A program made the translations under genes and the position numbers. Positions 1 through 5,122 of a stretch of 6,742 bases of DNA are shown piece after piece. The notes beneath the pieces were generated by a model. It ran no database searches. It had not been told where the DNA came from and saw only the letters and a program-made list of their open reading frames with translations. The stretch covers positions 1 through 6,742 of the forward strand of contig JAHDCM010000066.1 in the NCBI GenBank assembly GCA_020629895.1, written 5' to 3'. This stretch comes from Bacteroidota bacterium. GTDB taxonomy: Bacteria > Bacteroidota > Bacteroidia > Chitinophagales > UBA2359. Each line of letters begins with the position of its first letter. Position 1 is the stretch's first letter.

Positions 1-65
1 CGGAAGACACCGCTAGGACTATGCTGAACGAGTAGCTATGAGCCAACTACAAGCGGATAGCCCGA

Positions 66-115
66 CCCCATTCTTTGCGTTTTTGCAGGAATGGGCAAAA
101 ACGAAAAGAATGGGG
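66..115. repeat. Near-perfect 21-bp inverted repeat (hairpin)
   Basis: The left arm (66-86) and right arm (95-115) pair at 20 of 21 positions around an 8-nt loop (87-94). The arms run from CCCCATTC to GAATGGGG, and the single mismatch is a C/A exchange near the middle. A second short pairing is possible between GGGG at 112-115 and CCCC at 121-124. Neither strand has a T-tract directly after the stem: the plus side continues into CACGCCCC and an A-rich stretch. It is therefore not a textbook intrinsic terminator, although it could end transcription of a gene lying to the left. A dispersed palindromic repeat or a structured RNA element is equally possible. The structure is certain; its role is not known. 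Confidence 0.75.
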
Positions 116-149
116 ACACGCCCCAAAAAATAAAATCAAGGAAAAACGG

Positions 150-179
150 TTGTAAATACTGAAAATGGATGTATATTTA
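150..179 (+). promoter_or_regulatory. Candidate Bacteroidota-type promoter
   Basis: A TTG at 150-152 is followed after 19 bases by TATATTTA at 172-179. This matches the Bacteroidota housekeeping promoter pattern (TTG near -33, TAnnTTTG near -7) at all but the last base of the -7 box. Initiation would fall a few bases after 179, giving a leader of roughly 60 nt before the ATG at 245. The position in the AT-rich stretch in front of the gene supports it, but AT-rich DNA yields such matches by chance, so confidence is moderate. Confidence 0.4.
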
Positions 180-244
180 TATTACTTATAACAAAGTACC
201 CTTTTTTAACCCAAAAAATTTATTATTAAAAAACCGTAATTATT

Positions 245-1504
245 ATGAACTGTAAACGACTTTGTCTAGCATGCTGCTGTATGTTTTTCTTATTTTATGA
301 AAGTGTTGCGCAAGAGGTAGATTTTAATGAACCGCCAGATGTTGTTTGGTTAAAATCATTTGGAGGGCTAAAGGAGGATAAGGTATATGAGGTGATGCCT
401 ACATCCGATGGAGGCTATATTATGGCAGGTGATACCGAATCGAAGGGGATGGGAAAAGCAGATATTTGGTTGGTGAAACTTGATCCAGAAGGAGAGATAA
501 CGTGGGAGAAAACGATAGGTGGTAAGGGAAATGATCATGTGCGAGATATTGTGCGTGCCGATGATGGAGGGTATATGTTGCTAGGAAATACCGAATCGAA
601 GGGGGCAGGGAATACTGATTTTTGGATGGTAAAAGTAGATGAGTTGGGAGTGGTAGAGTGGAATAAAACATTTGGGGCATCGGGCAATGAGCAGGCAAAT
701 GCGATGGTGCGACTAAAAGATAATAATTATTTATTAGTTGGTACTAGACATATTACCAAAAAACAATTGGTTGGAAAGGCATGGAAACATCGAATGAATC
801 ACTCTATTTGGTTGGTTAAGGTAGATCGAGAGGGGAATGAAATATGGAATCAGGAGATTGAATCGGAGCAGATGGTGAGTGTGACCGATGTATTTGAGGC
901 GGCGAATGAGGATTTTGTGTTGGTGGCTAATACGCGTTTTAAAAAGTCGGAATTTGAGGATGCTTGGCTGATTCGAACAGATTTGAATGGGGTGGTATTG
1001 TGGGATAAGGCGATTGGTGAAAAAAAGCAAATGGATATGATTCATGCGGTACAGCCGATGTTGGATGGTAGCTTTGTGTTGGCAGGTATTACGATGCCGA
1101 AAGGTAGCCGTATTAATGGCAATGGATGGTTGGTAAAAGTGAATGAAAAAGGAAAGGTATTATGGGAAAACGAATTTGGTGGACGTGGATCAGATGAGAT
1201 TCATGGGGTGTCTTCTACCTCTGATGGTAGTTTATTGCTGACAGGCACGAGTGGTAGTAGTGCCACAGGAAGTATGTGGCTGATTAAAACAAATGAGAAG
1301 GGAAAGAAAGTGTGGGAGCGTACTTGTGGGGAAACACCATTTGAAAAGGCAGAGGTAGTTTTGGAAACCTTTGATGGGGATATTATTATTATTGGCAATT
1401 CGATTACTCGTCTCAAACAAAATCCAGATGGCACTATGCCTACTTGGGAGGAAGGCGAAAAATTATATGGAGATATGAAGATGGTGCGGTTGAGTTATTA
1501 TTAA
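245..1504 (+). CDS. Secreted seven-repeat beta-propeller-like protein
   Basis: Function is not known. Residues 1-22 look like a Sec signal peptide: K4/R5, a hydrophobic core rich in Cys and Phe, and probable cleavage after SVA22 before Q23. The rest is seven repeats starting near W35, W87, W139, W201, W253, W307 and W357 (spacing 50-62). The consensus is W-x-K-x-(F/I)-G-G, then D-G-G-Y-x-x-x-G-x-T, then D-x-W-L-V-K-x-D-x-x-G. Seven units ending with the strand-like MKMVRLSYY (411-419) suggest a closed seven-bladed propeller. Such repeats are common in exported Bacteroidota proteins, often before a type IX secretion C-terminal domain. Here the chain ends with the last repeat, so that domain is absent. 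Five of the first 12 residues are not far apart cysteines (C3, C7, C10-12), and no proper lipobox is visible. The ATG at 245 is chosen because the signal peptide follows directly. It converges on ilvC with no evident shared role. Confidence 0.85.
   Translation: MNCKRLCLACCCMFFLFYESVAQEVDFNEPPDVVWLKSFGGLKEDKVYEVMPTSDGGYIMAGDTESKGMGKADIWLVKLDPEGEITWEKTIGGKGNDHVRDIVRADDGGYMLLGNTESKGAGNTDFWMVKVDELGVVEWNKTFGASGNEQANAMVRLKDNNYLLVGTRHITKKQLVGKAWKHRMNHSIWLVKVDREGNEIWNQEIESEQMVSVTDVFEAANEDFVLVANTRFKKSEFEDAWLIRTDLNGVVLWDKAIGEKKQMDMIHAVQPMLDGSFVLAGITMPKGSRINGNGWLVKVNEKGKVLWENEFGGRGSDEIHGVSSTSDGSLLLTGTSGSSATGSMWLIKTNEKGKKVWERTCGETPFEKAEVVLETFDGDIIIIGNSITRLKQNPDGTMPTWEEGEKLYGDMKMVRLSYY
432..604 (+). repeat. 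Exact 17-nt repeat in adjacent propeller units
   Basis: The 17 bases ATACCGAATCGAAGGGG occur at 432-448 and again at 588-604, exactly 156 bp (52 codons) apart. They lie at equivalent positions of repeats 1 and 2 of the secreted protein and encode the NTESKG/DTESKG loop. Flanking bases are similar but diverged. This fits a 156-bp tandem duplication of one blade followed by drift, with the loop either recently copied or under selection. Confidence 0.7.
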
Positions 1505-1589
1505 TGTGCGATGTACTAGGTGCGATGTGCGAAGAAAATACGTGACCTACTATTTAGGTTGAAACGTAAATCGTCGCACATTGCACATT
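1503..1589. repeat. Nested inverted repeat in convergent gap
   Basis: The gap between the two convergent genes is almost wholly palindromic. The outer stem pairs 1520-1532 with 1574-1586 (13 bp, one G-U in the plus-strand RNA). Inside it, TACGT (1539-1543) pairs with ACGTA (1564-1568), and ACCTA (1545-1549) with TAGGT (1555-1559) around a 5-nt loop. GTGCGATGT is also directly repeated at 1506-1514 and 1520-1528. As a result 1503-1514 can pair with 1578-1589 instead, as an alternative 12-bp stem. The placement suggests a bidirectional terminator for the secreted-protein gene and the ilv cluster, but neither side has a clear T-tract. A dispersed palindromic repeat is the main alternative. Confidence 0.65.
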
Positions 1590-1598
1590 CCTTGATAC

Positions 1599-2642
1599 TT
1601 ATTCTTTTGGTCGTAAGCTTCTGACTGCTTTTCCTGCTGTCCACATTTCCGAATTACCAATCTCGTCTAATTCTTCTTGTAAGCGTTCGCGGTAATCAGT
1701 TTGGCTATTGGCTTCAATAGTAATCTTGGCCTCATTACCCGATTCTACACTATCGTATAAATCCTTGAATACTGGAGCTACTGCATCTCTAAACTTATTT
1801 TTCCAATCTAAAGCACCGCGTTGGGCAGTCGTTGAACAATTGGCATACATCCAATCCATGCCATTTTCTGCTACTAGTGGCATGAGGCTTTGAGTTAATT
1901 CCTCTACGGTTTCGTTAAAGGCCTCACTTGGGCTATGACCTCGCGCTCTTAATGTATTGTATTGCGCTTCCATAATGCCTGCCAATGCACCCATCAGCAC
2001 ACCTCGTTCACCTACTAAATCACTCGTTACCTCATTCTTAAAAGTTGTTTCAAATAGGTAGCCAGAGCCAATGCCAATACCTAGTGCAATGGCGCGTTCT
2101 TGCGCACGTCCAGTAGCATCTTGATAAACGGCATAGCTAGAATTGATCCCTTTACCTGCTAAAAATAAGCGACGTACACTTGTCCCTGATCCTTTAGGAG
2201 CAACTAAAATGACATCTACCCCTTCAGGAGGAATGACCCCTGTTTGATTGGAGTAAGTAACAGCAAAGCCATGCGAAAAATACAAGGCATCTCCTTGCTT
2301 TAATTTTGCTGCCATTTGTGGCCATACCGAAATTTGCCCAGCATCCGAAAGCAAGCTTTTAACAATGGTTCCGCGAGCAGTAGCTTCTTCTATATCAAAT
2401 AAATTTTCGCCTTCTACCCAACCATCTGCTACTGCTTTCTCCCATGATTTTCCTCCTTTTCGTTGTCCTACAATTACATTAAATCCATTGTCGCGGAGGT
2501 TCAATGCTTGTGCAGGCCCTTGCACACCATAGCCTATTACTGCAATGGTTTCATCTTTCAAGGTTTCTCTTGCTTTTTCTAATGAAAATTCCTCTCTCGT
2601 CACGACGTTTTCTTCAACGCCTCCAAATTTAATCTTTGCCAT
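1599..2642 (-). CDS. ilvC: Ketol-acid reductoisomerase (NADP+)
   Basis: This cytosolic enzyme converts 2-acetolactate or 2-aceto-2-hydroxybutyrate to the dihydroxyacid by Mg-dependent alkyl migration and NADPH reduction, the second common step of valine/isoleucine synthesis. The N-terminal Rossmann domain shows GYGVQG (37-42), and the loop V-G-Q-R61-K-G-G-K-S66 fits NADPH phosphate binding. YFSHGF includes the conserved His at 124. The knotted C-terminal domain carries D208 and E212 in DLVGERGVL, and E244/E248 in NETVEEL, as expected metal ligands. At 347 residues it is close to class I length, far below the roughly 490 of enterobacterial class II. The usual (S/D)TAEYG segment reads STTAQRG (270-276), which I recall as typical of Bacteroidota enzymes. 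It is the last gene of the cluster. Its ATG sits in an A/T-rich leader without a Shine-Dalgarno site. Confidence 0.97.
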   Translation of the reverse strand: MAKIKFGGVEENVVTREEFSLEKARETLKDETIAVIGYGVQGPAQALNLRDNGFNVIVGQRKGGKSWEKAVADGWVEGENLFDIEEATARGTIVKSLLSDAGQISVWPQMAAKLKQGDALYFSHGFAVTYSNQTGVIPPEGVDVILVAPKGSGTSVRRLFLAGKGINSSYAVYQDATGRAQERAIALGIGIGSGYLFETTFKNEVTSDLVGERGVLMGALAGIMEAQYNTLRARGHSPSEAFNETVEELTQSLMPLVAENGMDWMYANCSTTAQRGALDWKNKFRDAVAPVFKDLYDSVESGNEAKITIEANSQTDYRERLQEELDEIGNSEMWTAGKAVRSLRPKE

Positions 2643-2726
2643 GATATTTTATTGTTTGTTTAAATTAGTTGTTTAATAATTTTTAGACGATTAACAATAT
2701 CGTTCCGTCGTTTCTCGTCAAACGTT
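2643..2726 (-). other. ilvN-ilvC spacer with two short hairpins
   Basis: This 84-bp AT-rich spacer separates the ilvN stop from the ilvC start. Two weak stems are visible: CGTTT (2709-2713) with AAACG (2720-2724), just after the ilvN stop in transcript order, and ACGAT (2687-2691) with ATCGT (2699-2703). Neither is followed by a U-tract, so neither looks like a terminator. I found no good TTG / TAnnTTTG promoter for ilvC on this strand. The stems may be processing or stability sites, or chance. Confidence 0.4.
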
Positions 2727-3287
2727 TTAGTTATGATGATCCATCGAATAGTTGGGGTACCGATTTAACTCAGGTAGCTTGGGTATAATTTCACTCAAGC
2801 GACTACTAGAAGATGTTACCGCAATACGCCCAGAACGTACATATTCGACCTCTCCGTATGCTTCTAAATCGCGTAAAAAGGCCTCTAGTGAATCGCGCGT
2901 ACCTGTTTTTTCCAAAACCATTCGTCGATTATTATGGATCAATATACGTGCATTTGCTTGGCGTGCTAATACCTCCAAGCTAGGAAGATATTCCTCTTTG
3001 GCGATATCCACTTTAAATAAAGCCAACTGACTCGAAATTAAATCGGCATCACTATGGTACTCGGCAAAAATAACCTCTACAATTCGATTGATTTGTTTGG
3101 TTACTTTATTGACCATATCTTCTGATTGGCGTACTACAATAGTAAAACGAGAAATGCCGCGTCGCTCTGTTTCAGAGACGGTTAAGCTTTCAATATTGAT
3201 ATGACGACGGGTGAATACGGCGGTGATGCGTAAAAGCAATCCGACAATATTTTCGGTATATACTGAAATGGTGAATCTCTTTTCCAT
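2727..3287 (-). CDS. ilvN: Acetolactate synthase, small (regulatory) subunit
   Basis: This is the regulatory partner of the large subunit IlvB. In this family it raises catalytic activity and gives feedback inhibition by valine. Residues 3-78 form an ACT domain with the pattern E-N13-x-x-G16-L-L-x-R, then H-I-N31-I-E-S-L-T-V. N13, G16 and N31 align with the residues that bind valine in E. coli IlvH (N11, G14, N29), so valine control is likely kept. Residues about 85-158 match the second, C-terminal domain of the family and end in V-R-S-G-R-I-A-V. A tail of about 28 residues (159-186) extends past the end of the E. coli protein. It lies 80 bp after ilvB and 84 bp before ilvC on the same strand. 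The name ilvH would be equally acceptable. Confidence 0.95.
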   Translation of the reverse strand: MEKRFTISVYTENIVGLLLRITAVFTRRHINIESLTVSETERRGISRFTIVVRQSEDMVNKVTKQINRIVEVIFAEYHSDADLISSQLALFKVDIAKEEYLPSLEVLARQANARILIHNNRRMVLEKTGTRDSLEAFLRDLEAYGEVEYVRSGRIAVTSSSSRLSEIIPKLPELNRYPNYSMDHHN

Positions 3288-3367
3288 GATATGTTGATAG
3301 TTTTTGAATGATTGTTATGTGAAGTTGGAGGTATGCGGTTTTTTTGTATTCGTACCTCGTACACTTT
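3288..3367 (-). other. ilvB-ilvN spacer with imperfect stem
   Basis: This 80-bp spacer has an imperfect stem: GAGGTA (3328-3333) pairs with TACCTC (3353-3358) across a loop of 19 bases that contains a run of seven T on the plus strand (A in the transcript). The arms extend by one or two weak pairs at most. The poly-A in the transcript loop makes termination unlikely. No small gene is supported: a GTG-started frame from 3364 runs into ilvN out of frame and has no recognisable product. Confidence 0.35.
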
Positions 3368-5101
3368 TTATTCCAATCTCACCTCGGCTACCCCTGCTCC
3401 TGAAGGTACCATTGGAAACACATTTTCTTCTTTTTCTACCATCACTTCCATCAAAAATGGCTCCTTGCTATCTAGCATTTGCTGCATCACACCATCTAAA
3501 TCGGTACGTTCTGATACGCGTACTGCCTTAATGCTAAATCCTTCTGCAATTTTACAAAAATCGGGATTTTGTAATTCAACAGAGGAGTAGCGACGATCGA
3601 AAAATAATTGCTGCCATTGGCGCACCATTCCTAAGAAGTTATTGTTGAGGATAATGATTTTGACAGGTAATCCTGTTTGCATGATGGTACCTAATTCTTG
3701 TAAATTCATTTGGAAGGATCCATCTCCAATAATAGCGACTACTTCACGATTGGGAGCCGCAAATTTACAACCAAGTGCTGCGGGTAAGGCATACCCCATA
3801 GTTCCCAAGCCGCCAGAAGTTGCCCAACCATCGGTTTCGGTGTAGTTATAATAACGAGCGGCTGCCATCTGATGCTGTCCCACATCTGGCACAATAACCG
3901 CCTTTCCTTCAGTTTTATCTGACAATAATTTTACCACTTCCCCCATCTTAATCGCTCCTTCCTTAGGTAAGGTATCGCGGTCAATAATTTTCTCTTTTTC
4001 AATAGCAGCACATTCCGCATATTGAGCCAGCCACGCTGGTCGTTCGCGTTGTTCAACTAATGGAATCAGGCGTTTCAATGCCTCTTTTGCATCTGCGTTA
4101 ATTGCCACCGTTGTTTTCATAATTTTATCAATCTCAGCAGGATCAATTTCGATATGTAGCACCTTTGCTTGGGGAGCAAATTTATCCACTCGGCCTGTAA
4201 TACGATCATCAAAGCGCATTCCGACAGCAATCAATACATCACATTCACTACTCAATAAATTAGGCCCGTAGTTGCCATGCATTCCAGGCATGCCTACACA
4301 CATAGGATGATCAGTAGGAATTGCTGATAAACCTTGTAAGGTACACGCAGTAGGAATACTTGCCTTTTCAATCAATTCGGTTAATTCTGCTTGCGCACCT
4401 GAAATTAAAACACCATGTCCACACAGTAAATATGGTTTTTTCGCTTCGTTAATTAATTTTGCGGCTGCTTCAATATCTTCTGCCTTCGCTTTTGGAGTGG
4501 GCCAATAACTGAAAATACGTGGTGCTCGATGATACTCAAAATCAAGCATCTCAAACTGTGCATTTTTAGTCAAATCAATCATAACTGGCCCTGGCCGTCC
4601 TGTATTTGCGATATAGAAGGCTTTTGCCATTACAATCGGAATTTCAGCAGCTTTTGTAATCTGGTAACTCCACTTCGTTACTGGCATTGTTACACCTACT
4701 ACATCTGTTTCTTGAAAGGCATCAGTACCTAACAAATCACGCGGTACTTGTCCACTAATACACACAATTGGTGTCGAATCCATCAGTGCATCAGCGAGTC
4801 CTGTTACTAGATTAGTAGCACCAGGCCCTGATGTTACCAAACAGACACCAGGTTTTTTCTTAATACGCGCATAGCCCTCTGCTGCGTGGCTGGCTCCTTG
4901 TTCATGTCGCACTAATACATGATTAATTTGATCTTGGTAATCATATAAAGCATCATAAACGGGCATAATGGCTCCACCTGGATAGCCAAAGAGAACATCT
5001 ACGCCCTCTTCAATTAGACAACGAACAATTGCTTCCGCACCTGATATACGGTTAGTTGTAGCCGGAGTCAATACTCCATTCGTTTTTGGATCGATATTCA
5101 T
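3368..5101 (-). CDS. ilvB: Acetolactate synthase, large (catalytic) subunit
   Basis: This ThDP- and FAD-dependent enzyme condenses two pyruvates to 2-acetolactate, or pyruvate with 2-ketobutyrate to 2-aceto-2-hydroxybutyrate, the first common step of the pathway. The N-terminal ThDP (Pyr) domain spans about 18-185, with the catalytic Glu E67 in VRHEQGA and the FGYPGGA loop at 38-44. The central FAD-binding domain (about 205-340) carries VGMRFDDR (293-300). The C-terminal PP domain (about 395-560) has the Mg/ThDP motif starting G459-D-G-S and ending near the NNN at 486-488. W496 in MVRQWQ is the family residue linked to 2-ketobutyrate preference, and A44, P120 and W496 are all in the usual inhibitor-sensitive state. 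FAD-binding features and the adjacent ilvN mark it as the anabolic enzyme rather than catabolic AlsS. At 577 residues it is normal length. ATG at 5101 follows an A-rich leader 21 bp after ilvD. Confidence 0.97.
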   Translation of the reverse strand: MNIDPKTNGVLTPATTNRISGAEAIVRCLIEEGVDVLFGYPGGAIMPVYDALYDYQDQINHVLVRHEQGASHAAEGYARIKKKPGVCLVTSGPGATNLVTGLADALMDSTPIVCISGQVPRDLLGTDAFQETDVVGVTMPVTKWSYQITKAAEIPIVMAKAFYIANTGRPGPVMIDLTKNAQFEMLDFEYHRAPRIFSYWPTPKAKAEDIEAAAKLINEAKKPYLLCGHGVLISGAQAELTELIEKASIPTACTLQGLSAIPTDHPMCVGMPGMHGNYGPNLLSSECDVLIAVGMRFDDRITGRVDKFAPQAKVLHIEIDPAEIDKIMKTTVAINADAKEALKRLIPLVEQRERPAWLAQYAECAAIEKEKIIDRDTLPKEGAIKMGEVVKLLSDKTEGKAVIVPDVGQHQMAAARYYNYTETDGWATSGGLGTMGYALPAALGCKFAAPNREVVAIIGDGSFQMNLQELGTIMQTGLPVKIIILNNNFLGMVRQWQQLFFDRRYSSVELQNPDFCKIAEGFSIKAVRVSERTDLDGVMQQMLDSKEPFLMEVMVEKEENVFPMVPSGAGVAEVRLE

Positions 5102-5122
5102 AGTTTTATGTTTTTTTATTCT

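Larger units (their letters stand above)
1..244. other. Intergenic region upstream of the repeat protein
   Basis: No complete gene is visible. The only hint of an upstream coding end is a ten-codon open stretch in frame 3 (3-35, reading EDTARTMLNE then TAG), which is too short to call. The region holds the 66-115 hairpin, then from about 125 it turns strongly AT-rich and carries a candidate promoter (150-179). Positions 180-244 are the probable 5' untranslated leader of the next gene, with A/T runs and no Shine-Dalgarno-like sequence. No tRNA, rRNA or CRISPR repeat was seen. Confidence 0.6.

Noticed and set aside
3..35. Possible C-terminal end of an upstream plus-strand gene (EDTARTMLNE, TAG)
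   Set aside because: Only ten codons are visible and random sequence gives such stretches often. Nothing in the residues is recognisable.
146..237. ACGGTT / AACCGT inverted pair flanking the promoter region as an operator
   Set aside because: Six bases separated by 80 in AT-rich DNA are expected by chance, and no regulator gene is nearby.
420..1434. Minus-strand open frames across the secreted-protein gene
   Set aside because: They are antisense to a gene with a signal peptide and clear protein repeats, have low-complexity Ser/Pro/His/Leu composition, and show no start context or family features.
3182..3364. Minus-strand GTG-started 60-codon frame spanning the ilvB-ilvN spacer, considered as a leader peptide
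   Set aside because: It runs far into ilvN out of frame, has no run of Val, Leu or Ile codons as an attenuation peptide would, and no terminator stem follows it.
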